Shown here piece after piece: positions 20,974 through 31,999 of a stretch of 64,000 nt of DNA. The position numbers and the translations under genes are program-made. Each line of letters begins with the position of its first letter. Position 1 is the first letter of the stretch. The notes below the pieces were generated by a model, which saw nothing but the letters and a program-made list of their open reading frames with translations, ran no database searches and was not told the origin of the DNA. This DNA is from Chrysemys picta bellii (taxonomy: Eukaryota; Chordata; Testudines; Emydidae): contig NC_088799.1 of NCBI RefSeq assembly GCF_011386835.1, forward strand, positions 72,559,302 to 72,623,301, in the 5' to 3' direction.

Positions 20974-22087
20974 GATAAAATATGTGACTATTCAACCTGC
21001 TAAATTTCTGATCTATTACATCAGCAGCATGCAGCGTGATACTAAAACCCCTCTAACATAAATGTTTAATGAAGAAATAAACCTGTCAAAAGAATAAATG
21101 AAATAGACATTAAATGTTTACATTTTATAGGTCTCCATTAAGTAGGTTTTTCAATTGGAATCAGTGTTTGAACTAATGTAAAGGGAGTCTTAGTATAACT
21201 TAAAAAGTTGTGAAGAAGCGTTTTCAGGAAGCTGATTCCAGCAGACACTGGAAGTAAAGATGCCAAGATGTTGCATGGAAGTCTGTTCCCATGAGATTTC
21301 GAGGCTGGTGTAGAATACAGAGACTCAAACAGTTCTTCAGATAAGAATCTGGATGAACAAGTGCCTATCTGATCTGAACTGAACTTCAGAATTTGGAGGC
21401 TTCCAAGAGTTCCATTAAAAAAAAAAAAGACAGTTGAGTGACTAAGGGCAAAATTCTCCTCACATCCTGTGTGGTGGATCTCAATACTGATGATGTCCAA
21501 ATGGGAAAGTCCTATATAACTTAATAGAAAATGCTAAATTTTCTATACTTTTAAAATCTTCCTACAGAATTTTATTCCTGTTGAAAATCCTATAGAAAGC
21601 ATATCCCAATTATCTATTCAATTGTATAGGTTCTCAGAGTAATTTCTACAATAATTTATTATTTCTATAGAACCCTATTGTTTTCATCCCCATCCAATTC
21701 TATTTTGCATAAGCAGCTAATCACTCTACAGGAAACAGTCCTTTGGGAAAGGAGACAACATGAGTCAAGATCAGGGTTATAGATATACAGATATAGATAT
21801 ACAGATTCATCATCCTAAAAGGATTTGGTGTTCTATGCTTTTTCAGTGCTGACCTACGTCTTATCCAGCTAGATTCAAATGATTGGAAAGGTCCTTTATG
21901 GTAGATCATACAATTTTTGTGGACCAGATCAGCAAAGTCATTACAGGCTCTGGTGGGAGTAATTATATATGTTCTATTCTTCATAGACTTTAGCAGACGC
22001 CTCAGCAGTCTTTGCAATAGTGAACAACATTTCCTGAATGGAGCTATTTTCATTGCAGCCCTAATACAAAGGTGGAGAAGCAATATA
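20974..22087. other. Unannotated stretch
   Basis: No gene or named repeat. It includes an A-tract at 21418-21429 and a short 'GATATACAGATATA' simple repeat near 21779-21804. Two 120-codon minus-strand frames (21138-21500, 21721-22083) match nothing I recognise. Confidence 0.4.
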
Positions 22088-22090
22088 TAA

Positions 22091-22334
22091 GGCCTCCTCT
22101 ACACTTAAAATGTAGGCCTACGTAGATTGGTCTTCAGGGAAAAATCCATACTATATGCCAGCCTAACCCCCGGTGTAAACACAGCTTGGTTCTTCCATCG
22201 GCCTAGCTACTTTCACTAAGGGAGATGGTGTTCCCAGTGGGAAAAGGCTGCCTCTAAACTACAGGATTATGCCGGCATAGTTCCAGTTCCGTAGCTGTGT
22301 CAATATAGTCCCCCTAGTGTAGACAGACATGCAC
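22091..22334. mobile_element. PIF/Harbinger-like MITE (GTCTACACT family), copy 1
   Basis: The ends are GGCCTCCTCTACACT and AGTGTAGACAGACATGCAC, imperfect inverted repeats. TAA lies on each side (22088-22090, 22335-22337), matching the 3-bp TWA duplication of PIF/Harbinger transposons. Inside are 'CCGGTGTAAACACAG' and 'CGGCCTAGCTAC'. No transposase. Class is inferred from the duplication. Confidence 0.65.
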
Positions 22335-23096
22335 TAAATTCAATTTATCTTTACTCAGAAGACTGCTTTTAGTCCAGGAACATCACTTAACTAAGACCTT
22401 TCAAAAAGGAAAATGTCCTTTTCTTGAGACAAAAAGATAATGCAACATTAAAATACAAGGAGCTGATGTTAGACTAAGTCAAAATAAATGGCCCAAATCT
22501 GGCCAGCAGCATGTTCAACCTGAAAGTAAATTAGCGTAACAGAAGTATAGTGACTGCTGAATTTGCAGTAATCATTTGTAAATGAAACACTCTTTCATTA
22601 GCATTTCCATGCTTACATGCATAATTTATGACTAAGGGTTGCAGGCACATAGACAGCTTTCATAAATTTTGTTGTAGCTGAAACTCAGGAAATTTTGTAA
22701 TGCAGCAACAGTTTTGCATCTGAAAAACATAACCCTGAGCTTTACTTGTCTTAAAGGCAGATTTCATAAGTTAGTATAAATATTACAGATGATGGGTCTA
22801 AGTCCCCATTGCCTTTCGCCATGTGTAGCTATTTACATCCAGCCAAAGTGAGGGACCACATCAGAATGGTAGGGCCAGTTTCTGCTCTCTCACACTACTG
22901 TAAAGTTGAAATAATGTGCAAGAATTTGAACCAAAGTGCTTTTATACCCAGTTTGCACTCACTCTGCATGGATAATGAAAGACTACACAGTGTGCAAGGA
23001 TGACACGCACACGGGTGGGGGAATGATACAAAGAGAGGAGAGGACTCCACAGCCAGCTAGCATCAGCACTCCAACTCAGATGGACATGGATTCTAT

Positions 23097-23391
23097 GGCT
23101 ATGTGTACACTGCACTGGGATGAGCCTCCCCGCCTGAGGAAACAGACTTGCACTAGCTCATCTCAAGCTAGTATGCTAAAAATAGCTGTTTGGACATTGT
23201 GGCTTGAGGAGCAGCTCAGGTTCTCAAGCTCACCTGACTCCTAGGGTCCAGGCTCAGGTGGCTAGCCTAAGTATCCACCAAAGCTGCAGCATTCACACTG
23301 CTATTTTTAGTGTGCCCACTCAAGCCAAGCTAGTGCAAATCTGTCTATCCAGGCTTGGATGTTGAGTTCCTACTACAGTGTAGACATGCCC
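23097..23391. mobile_element. PIF/Harbinger-like MITE, copy 2
   Basis: It runs from GGCTATGTGTACACTGCA to CAGTGTAGACATGCCC, with TAT on the left and TAA on the right, a one-base-decayed TWA duplication. Inner arms such as TGCACTAGCTCATC versus GCTAGTGCAAAT and 'TAAAAATAGC' versus 'GCTATTTTTA' give a strong fold-back. It is related to copies 1 and 3-5. Confidence 0.75.
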
Positions 23392-23399
23392 TAAAGAGC

Positions 23400-26300
23400 T
23401 AAAACATTCTAAATCCATATTCTCAGAACAGGTTTGCTAAGACTTCAAAAGTTTAATCTGGAACTTAAATGTTAACAAGATCTGGGAATGTGATTGTGAT
23501 TGTAAAAAAAAAAAAAAATCTTTCAAGTTGACATCCTGGTTCCAGGAGACTCTCTTGTAAGTTTTTTTCCCCCCCATTAATCACAAAAATCTCTCACAGT
23601 GGAATGTTCTTGGGGAAATGTACAAGAACACGACCTAAGCACAGAAAAGGGGTCTGGAAAGGTACAAAGTAAGAAAATTGAACAAATGCCCCACAGTGAC
23701 TGGATGATGTAATGGGGTGGATAAAGAGTCTTCCTTTTTCTCAGGCCAGGAGCCTTATTCTGCCTTGACCCTTCCTAGTCAGGGTAGTGTAAACCACCCC
23801 ATTCTGATTTGATAGCATTTTACATGCAGTTTTCAATCCCTCTGTATTAGCGTGACTGACTGCACAAGGGGCAGGGCAATTGAAAAACAGGGCCCAAGTG
23901 AATAGGGGCTAAAAAGTAGCAACTAGTTGCTGTTTGTTGGCCAATGTAAATCAATTCATGGTCCCAGTCCAGTTTCCAGGGGGCAGGTGTCTATATCACA
24001 AATAACAACACCACAGCCATTCTTCATTGTCACATTATTTGGCCATTTCTGCAGATGATTGTGCATAGCAGCTGAACCCTGTTTCCTTCCCTAGGAGTGC
24101 TTGCTCCAGGTCAGAGTTGAGGCATGTTGGCAGGGCAGCAGGGGGACTTTCACAGCCTCTGCCTGAGTTGTAGTTGCTCAGTTGATAAATAGAAGACTTC
24201 TAGTCTCCAGGGCTGACAGTCTGTCACCTTTCATGAGCAGCAGAAATTAACTAAAAATAAGTTCAGTGAGCCAACAACGGAGCCAGGAGTGCAGCTCTGG
24301 TGGTGGGGGTGGAATGAGAAAACATGTTTTCCTGAAATGGTTGTCTATCTAAAGAACAGCATAAAAAACAAAGGGGGGGGGGACATCATAAACTCCAACT
24401 ACCAATTGTTATATTAAAAAAAGTCAGTTCAAAGTGTAGGCTGTTGGTAGTAAAATTTAGTAAACATGCTGGCTGGAGACACGGTTCTCTCTCTACATTA
24501 ATTTAGAAATGCTCTGGAGTTTATGAATGCTGGACACTTTGAAACATTCTGTTGTCGCATTGGAAAGGAGTGCAGTTTCTTAGGCAATCTAATCTGCATA
24601 TTGAATAAATCATATTTAAATCTAGGCATGAAACTGAAGAAAAAAAAGTATTTGGCAAAGAATCATTTGAATCTTTAAACAAATTAGGTTAGTCTTTTGC
24701 TTTCACTTTCCATGATTTTTCTATAGATAGATTTTACTGGTCTTGCCCTTGACAGATTCTGGCTTCTGATACAGATCCCTTTGCACTGCGAGGGGTCTGT
24801 AATGCTGTTCTATCTGGGCTAGTTTTTTCCAGATTCTGTGTCTGGCATAACTGCTTCCTCTTCATTTCCAGCAGTCCTGAGAAACAGTGGAGCACAAAAG
24901 TGGGGTATAGCCTTCTATCATTCCTGTCTCCTGTGTGGAGCTGAGGATTGGGCCCAATAGGACTAGCACATGGTAACACTGTATAATATTATGGTGCATG
25001 CTGAAAACCCTCTGTACAGTAAGAATTAAATGGCTACTGGCATGTTTGTGTGATTACAGCATCATTCTGTGAACTACTTGGGCAAAAGTTCATTGTGTTA
25101 TTTTTACAGAACAAAATCCCTTTAAAATATATAGGACACCTGCACCATTGATTTCAATGGGATTTTTGCTTAGTAGAAAAACACATTAATACTGCATTGT
25201 AATAACAGTGCGGCTGCCTCTGCATCTTATGATATAGAAGCAGCAGTCAGTCCCTTACAAAGTTATATGGCCATGAAAAAAAAAATATTAAAGACAGGAG
25301 AGCCTTCATAATAACATTATGGTCTGATTTAAACCCACAAAAGCAAAGAAATGTTGAGTAGAGGGACCAACAGCTCTCACAAAAATGTGGGTGTTGGGGA
25401 CAGGGAGGTTATATGTGATATGAGCTACAGTATCTGACACAATATGATTAGCCCAGGACAAATTAAAATTCCACTCAGACAGATATTCACTTCTCCTTTA
25501 ACTTTGAATTTCTTGGCTTTTGTGGGTTTATGTGGGACAGACATGCCCAATGTAGAGAGGTCAAATTTCTTTATGCTGAGAACATCAGAAAGGTTAATAT
25601 CACATGCAAGACAGGTACAAACCCTTCTTTATAGCTGGCTTGAGGGGGAATTTTTTCTCCTAGTTTTGCTGCCCCCTTGCTATCAGCCATGAGGATGGCA
25701 TCCTCAATTTTACCTATATGCTGATTCATTTACTATGAAGCAACCCTTCCTGCTAAGCAGTGCCCTGAAGTAATGCAATAAGTCAGCTAAGGGTTTCTTC
25801 CATTTATCATTCAGCATGTGCTGCCATCTGACTCAAGATGCACTGAGTATTAAATGACACTGTTTTAGTGGTGAATATAAATTGGATTGTGTCTGAATAT
25901 GCATAAATGCATTGCTGAAGACGGAAATCAATGCTTGCTTCTTCTCAAACTGAATTATAATTTCCATTTACACCATTTCTAAGTGGAGAAAATTCATTTT
26001 AATGGGATTGTACATTTTATGTTCTCTAGTCTAGAGTACACATTGTTTTACTGAAAACAAGTATCTCGATAATAAATCAATGATAGAGAAAGCTTTGTCA
26101 CCTTTGGTTATATCTTTAATAACATTTTATTGGATATAAAAGTATCTTAATATATGTCAGGAATGTAGACTTATGTACATAAATATATCATTTTTCACTG
26201 CAAGGATGAAGAGGGTGAAAATCTAAATGTTAGACTTGCCTTATTTATAGAGGCAGTTGAATAATAGAATGTATTTGTGAATAATTATTTGGTTTTGATT

Positions 26301-27265
26301 TGATTTACAAAAGCTACAATTAAAAATGCATGCTATTTGCAGTGAATGATTTGTTCACATATTCTGATCAGTCTGATATTCATACGATATGCCAAAATTT
26401 CATAATGTAAGCATGTATACAGGATAGAGCTGTTAAAACTATTTCAGAACAGTTTTAAAAGTTTATTCAGCCCCTAAAAAACTCATCTGCAGTGTAAAAT
26501 AATCTGGTTTACAGGGGGAATTTATTACTGCTTCTTAATCAGTAGAACATGATGGATGATTCTAAATGTTGACTTGTTAGGAAATCAAACATGAAAGGTT
26601 GTCAATTCTTTTTGAGAACCATTCTGACCTACTATATTGTGATATAATAAAGTTCCTATAGTTCTAGTTAAAATAATGTAAGTAAAAGTAGCTCCCACTG
26701 TATTGGTCAACGGGTTCTAAATCCAGTCTTATGGAAAGTCAATACATAACAGTACATCATTAAAATAAAGCTGAAAGATTCAATCACCTAACCTAAACAT
26801 AGTTTAGAAATATTTTAGCATCTTTCTTTTTTGTAAAAACCCCAAAACTCAAAGTACTTGCACAGATATTACAGTCCATTAATTACCCCTGCCTAATAAC
26901 ATTTGGCAAATGCTGAACAAACGTTGCCGTCAGTTACACAGGTGTATATTCAGAATCATACCACCAATGCTAATAAAGCTATTTTAGATTTATTGCTTTA
27001 TAATGGAGAATGCTTCAGCATGCTGGCAATCCTTGTGGAGGAGTCCTGTAGAATTTAATAGAGATCAAGTGTAAAATTTTCAAATGCACCTGAATAACTT
27101 AGAAGGGGACAATTTTGTGGTGTGGCAACTTTTAAAATTTCCAGATTTGTTTTCATTCCAGTATGAAATGAAAATAAAATGTTTCAAACATTTTTGCAAT
27201 ATCAGAATTGTGTCAAAATATCCTATTTTTAAATCAGAACCTGAGCTTTTTGATTTATATGCATA
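23400..27265. other. Unannotated 3.9-kb stretch, mostly AT-rich
   Basis: No gene or clear repeat. It contains A14 at about 23505-23518, a G-run at 24374-24382, and a motif GCACCATTGATTTCAATGGG near 25142 related to the palindromic dispersed family. From about 25200 to 27250 no repeat is recognisable at all. Confidence 0.4.
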
Positions 27266-27269
27266 TAGG

Positions 27270-27485
27270 TAGTGCGGGTACTGGCCTAGGCTATGAGAGA
27301 CTCAGGTTCAAGTCCTTTCTTTTCTGCCAGATTCAAAGAAGAGATTTTCGCTCCACTTCACTCTGAATCAGGCAGAAAGGCAGGGACTTGACACAGCCCA
27401 GACCTGTTCCCTCACCACCAGGCTATTGAGACTCCCTTTCTCTGGTGTTTAGGAGCCTAAGTCCCATCTGTGAAAGTGACCTAGG
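27270..27485. repeat. Fold-back repeat with tRNA/MIR-head-like arm
   Basis: The left arm has 'AGACTCAGGTTCAAGTCC' and 'TTTCTGCCAGATTC'; the right arm has 'GAATCAGGCAGAAAGG' and 'CAGGGACTTGACACAG'. The left resembles a tRNA-derived SINE head with a B-box-like GGTTCAAGTCC. The arms complement each other around a loop of about 30 bp. The class is uncertain. Confidence 0.5.
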
Positions 27486-27845
27486 CTTTTGAAAGGTTAC
27501 TTCAACAAGTCATTTTTATAGAGTTTTACTATACACCCAATTGTGGCCCAGCTAGATTGGCAGCAGAGGGGCATAAAGGTGAACCTTATGCTCCTGTGCT
27601 AGCTACCTGCATCCTGGGTAGCAGCAGTGCGGTAGAAACAGGCTCTGCAGAGCAGCTGTTTTCCATCCATCTAGCACAGGTGAGAAGGATGGGGAACAGG
27701 TAGAACTTTGGTTGTACCTGCACAATACACTGGCCAGTATAGCAGCACTGGCACAATGGAAAGCGTATGCTGCATTGGGTATAGATGTAGCACAGTTTAT
27801 TCTCTCCCCAGAGCGACCTGGGAACTTGTAGGGAGATTGTGATTC
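27486..27845. other. Unassigned stretch
   Basis: No recognised feature. A 99-codon minus-strand frame (27586-27885) runs into the next MITE and is not gene-like. Confidence 0.35.
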
Positions 27846-27847
27846 CA

Positions 27848-28137
27848 AAGCGATGTCTACACTTCAAGCAAAAAATCTCCAACAAAACCCGTGGCAGTGA
27901 GTCTGAGCCTGGCTCTACAGCCTCCTACTGTGGTGCAAAAAATAGCAGTGTAGACGTTCCCACGTGGGCTCTGAGACCCACTCCCCACGCTGGGCTTCAG
28001 AGCCTGAGTGGGAACATCTACTCTGCTGTTTTTAGTGCCATAGCACAAGCCCTGTGAACCCAGGTTTGTAGACTCAGTCTCTGAGACTCACTGCAGTGGG
28101 ATTTTGGTTTGTTTTGTTTTTAAATTGTAGACATACT
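27848..28137. mobile_element. GTCTACACT-family MITE, copy 3
   Basis: It starts CGATGTCTACACTTCAAG and ends AATTGTAGACATAC. The mid-section reads 'GCAGTGTAGACGTTCCCACG', with GTGGGAACATCTACTCTGCT as its inverted partner. The target duplication is decayed. The copies at 23097 and 38931 share the layout. Confidence 0.65.
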
Positions 28138-28139
28138 TC

Positions 28140-29285
28140 AAATCTGATTGCTACAGGAGCAATGCACCAACACACTGCCCCTTATTTGGGGAAGATCTCA
28201 AGTTCATGATCCAGATCTCTAAAAGTTACTCTAAAAACTTTGAGATTTTCAAATAAAATGTTACCTTTTTCCATATTTTGACATTGCTTTAAATTATAAG
28301 AGATACAATTTTCTATTAAATTCTCAAAGGTACTACACAAAACCAGCAGAAAAGATATAGTTTGACGTAAAATTATATAAGACCTTTTCATAGGGATATG
28401 CTAACAAATAAGCCAACATTTCCACTGCTCGCATAAACTTCTCTAGGGATTCTTACACTGTTTTGTTTGGCTAACATCATTTTTATAATAGATCTTTAAA
28501 CATAAAAGGACTGATCATTTTTGCCTTTGTACTCTTACTACATCTGTTCTTTTCTTATTGTTGTGCCACTGTAATCATCTTACACCAACTTGATACTCCA
28601 TACATTTAGAAATCTGAACAGAAGCCTAGTTTCCAGAAATTGAACCTGGACATCTGAGAATCCCTCTTTTTTAGGCTACCAAACTTAAAACAACTTAGTC
28701 ACATTTTAAGAAGATATAGTTATTTCAGGTTTCTAATTGCTTTAAGATCTAATTGTAGTAGGTCTGTGAAGAACCCAGAACCCACCTGAAATTCATGTGC
28801 ATTCTTTGTAAAACATTGATTTTTAATGTTAATATGACAAAAGGGGAAGATGTCCTTGGGCTAGCCTGAAATGAAAACTTTTAAATACATTTTATAAGAT
28901 AATCTCAGAAAGTGAAGTGTGAGCTTGGAGATGCAAGTGTTCCAGGGCAAGACCAGAGTGTCTGCCATACACAGCTCCTTACAACCATCACTCTCTTAAG
29001 TACTTTGTGCAAACACTTGGGCAAGTGACTTTAGCCATTGTGCTCAAATAGTTTTGCAAAGCAGTTGCAGAATTGCTCCATGACCTAAATGGAGTATTCT
29101 CCCATTTTGCCCCCTGTGCATTTCCTCAATGTCCAGACCAACTACTCAGACATTGTAGTGTGGTCAGTTGTTGACCCTTATGCGAATGCTTTTTTTCTTC
29201 TCCACTGTTTTCCTAATTGGAGGACAATGGGGGATGTTAAAGTTCACATAGAAATCCCAAAGGAAAAATAATGGTCTTAATTTTT
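28140..29285. other. Unannotated AT-rich stretch
   Basis: No gene, RNA or repeat recognised. Confidence 0.4.
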
Positions 29286-29289
29286 AGAA

Positions 29290-29440
29290 ATATGACTAGT
29301 GACATTGAGTGTCCAACATCAGGCACCATTTAAGGCACCCGAATTTCAGTAAGTGCAGGACACCTGCCTTCTGAAAATCAGGGTCCTTTAGAATGTCTCA
29401 GAGTGGGCACACAAGTCAGTAGCCAGGCTGGATAATTTAG
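29290..29440. repeat. Fold-back dispersed repeat, family A, second copy
   Basis: 'ATGACTAGTGACATTGAGTG', 'GCACCATTTAAGGCACCC' and 'CTGAAAATCAGGGTCC' follow the order seen at 2909-3090. More degraded, especially in the right arm. Confidence 0.45.
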
Positions 29441-30060
29441 GCCTAAAACCTTAAATTAAAATCTGATATCTTGACTTCTGACCTCTTAAGTAAGGTGAAC
29501 TGAATGAAATTTATTGCCAGCTTTTCTAATTGTTTTGAAATCAATCTCCCCTCACCCAGTCTGAGTAAGTTAGCAAAGATTTTCATATGAATCTAAAAGG
29601 TAACTGGAGAACAGCTGGCCTCAGCCCTACTGAAAGCCAAACTTGTTAACTTGGTTATAGTTTCTCTTAAAGAAATAAATTTACAATTATAATGGAATCC
29701 CTGTAAAGTATTCCTAGTATTACCATCTCATTAATAACACATTAGTTCTTCACATTAACATCATTATAATGAATATCAAGTGGATTAATATTGTCTGGCC
29801 ACATAGCGTTACCAGTGTTACATAGTGTTACTCTCAGTCTCTGAAATGGATCTGGCCTACAGTCTCTGTTTCATGTTCTTTGTGTTTAAATGATGCAGTA
29901 TTCTGCTAATGACCTAGCTAGGAATTTGTTTAAAATATGATTTGTATCTAAAAGTGTCCCTTTAGAACTTCCATACATTTCCTAAAGCCAAGGAAAACAA
30001 ACTGTGCTGCTGAGTGTCTGTACAATCTCTTTCTCCATTTAATGGATTCCCAAGAAAATT
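29441..30060. other. Unannotated AT-rich stretch
   Basis: No recognised feature. A short near-repeat occurs at 29808-29835, where 'AGCGTTACCAGTGTTACATA' is followed by 'GTGTTAC'. Confidence 0.35.
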
Positions 30061-30062
30061 GT

Positions 30063-30371
30063 GGGTGTGTCTACACTTTGAGCTGAAGGTGAATCCCAGA
30101 TATCGGAGACATTCTCATGCTAGCTGTCATTGAGCTGGTGGACTAAAAATAGAACATAGCCACATTTGTGCGAGCTCTGAAAGGGGCTAGCCACCCTCAG
30201 TATATACCTTCCAAGACCCTAGGCACATACTCAGGGCAGCTACTCTGACCGGCCACTAATGCCACTGCAGCTACACTTTAATTTTAGCATGCCAGCTCAA
30301 TGAGACCTAGCTCTCATCATCTCTCTTTTAATTGGGAAACACAACCCTAGCTCCAAGCGTAGACAAAACCT
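30063..30371. mobile_element. GTCTACACT-family MITE, copy 4
   Basis: The left end is GGGTGTGTCTACACTTTG. The right end, AAGCGTAGACAAAACCTGA, is its decayed complement. The inside includes 'CATGCTAGCTGTCATTGAGC' with 'AGCATGCCAGCTCAATGAGA' as an inverted partner. No coding capacity. Confidence 0.6.
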
Positions 30372-30374
30372 GAG

Positions 30375-31124
30375 TGACCTGGGTTTAAAGCGGACTTGAA
30401 AGTGTTGAGTCTGTGTTTCATTAACCGGGATTTTCAGCAGTCTGAATCCAAACAGAGGGGCTTGTTTCCGTGCTATTTTAGAAAAACAGAAAATGATGCC
30501 AGTACATGTAGAAATGTTTATGCCATTATCAGGCCTGTTTCAATATTGTTTGCATTCTACTAAGATAAAAAGATGACTGGAGAGCACAACTGCTCAAAAA
30601 GTTTGGGAACCTGAAATTAAGTTTGCAAACCCAGTTTATTGCCTATGCCTACGCCAGAGTCATACTGTCCTCTTCAGGAAGGATTCCAGGGCATTTTTTG
30701 TTCCTCCCAGATACCTTCCCTTGGATGGTAGCATTAGTGCTCACTCCCCTGCTTTCCAGAACTTTTGCTGCCAAATAATAGCTGCCCTCTGCATGGTATC
30801 AGTAGTGAAGAAAGAGTCTCCATGTACCTTCCCCATCTTCACTAGCACATCTACAAAGAGACAGGCATAATGACATCCTTTTATCTCCTTTGGAGCAGCA
30901 AATAGAGCATTTTATATGAGAAATCAGAAGGATTCACTCAGGAACATTTCAAGGTCCTCCACAAGAGTCAACTAAAGTAGCTAAGTAGGCATGGGGTGAG
31001 AGGCGAAGTCTTGGATCAAAACCTGGCTAGTGGCAGAAAGCAAAGTACAGCATTAAATGGCCAATTTATATCATAGCAAAATATTAGCTCCAGGGGCTTC
31101 AAAGTTCTGTACTAACATCTTGTG
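30375..31124. other. Unassigned stretch
   Basis: No recognised gene or repeat family. Confidence 0.35.
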
Positions 31125-31129
31125 TTGTT

Positions 31130-31428
31130 TAATTTATTTTATTGATCTAGAAAGGGGAGTGAGTAGTAAGGTAGCAAAATTTGCAGATGACACATAATTA
31201 TTTGTTAGTTAGAATCAAAGAGGACCCTTAGGAACTGCAGAGAAGCTAGGTAAACGGGCAACATGGTGATAAATGAAATGCAGTGACAACAAAGTAATGA
31301 ACTAGGAGAAGAAAAATGTAAACCACTCTTATACCTTAGAGTTTCAAATTTAACTGCATCAACCCAAGAAAGGTAAGCAAGCATCATTGTATACAGCTTA
31401 GGGAAAACCTCTGCTCAATGTACAGTTC
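31130..31428 (+). mobile_element. CR1 LINE fragment, reverse transcriptase region
   Basis: The plus strand encodes a K-F-A-D-D-T catalytic block (AAATTTGCAGATGACACA at 31178-31195). It is followed at once by a stop and then by recognisable CR1 sequence through 'CATCATTGTATACAGC' to 'CTCAATGTACA'. It is cut off at about 31428 by the GC-rich element that follows. This is a short, disabled internal fragment. Confidence 0.75.
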
Positions 31429-31690
31429 TGTAGAGCCCTACGTGGATACCAAATTTATATCTGCGGATATAAAGCAGATATCCTAGGAGCTGCAGAGCTC
31501 TACTGGGAACAGCAGTGGTCAAAGCTGCCATATGGCGGGCTGCTGCTCGCAGGACCCGGCACCCCACATGGGCAGTTCCTCCGGCATGGCTGTACCACCC
31601 CCAACCATGCCCACTGGGGCAGGCACCAGACTCAGTGGCAGCTGTCCCTAGTAGCGCTAGTCTGGGAGCATGCATAATCAGACAGTGGTG
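31429..31690. mobile_element. GC-rich MITE-like element
   Basis: It opens GTTCTGTAGAGCCCTACG, with an inverted partner GCAGAGCTCTAC at 31490-31501. It holds 'ATATCTGCGGATATAAAGCA' and a GC-rich body ('GCTCGCAGGACCCGGCACCC'). I recognise it as a turtle repeat, but the class (hAT?) and the right border are uncertain. It interrupts CR1 sequence. Confidence 0.5.
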
Positions 31691-31779
31691 GCAGAGTTAA
31701 TATGAGGAGTGAAAATGACAATGTTAGATGAAGAGAAGTTTATTAGGAATATATAAAGAGGTGTGGGGTGGAATCAGGA

Positions 31780-31995
31780 AACAGAATGTATTAGCCTGGG
31801 ATTTGGTAGCTCTTGGTTCAATTCTGTGCTCTTCCACAGGTTTCCTGTGTGACCTCTGGCAAATCTATTAGGGAGCTGAGACACATAAACACCTCTGTGA
31901 AATGGGGGCAATAACACTTCCCTGCCTCACAGAGGTGTTGTGAAGATAAGTACTTTAAACATTGTGAGATGCCCAAATACTACGACAATGAGAGG
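31780..31995 (+). mobile_element. MIR-type SINE
   Basis: 'TTGGTAGCTCTTGGTTCAAT' (tRNA-like head with B-box-like GGTTCAATTC), then 'GTGTGACCTCTGGCAAATC' (core), 'CTGTGAAATGGGGGCAATAA' and 'CTCACAGAGGTGTTGTGAAG'. This is the MIR order. Ancient and immobile. Confidence 0.85.
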
Positions 31996-31999
31996 GCAT

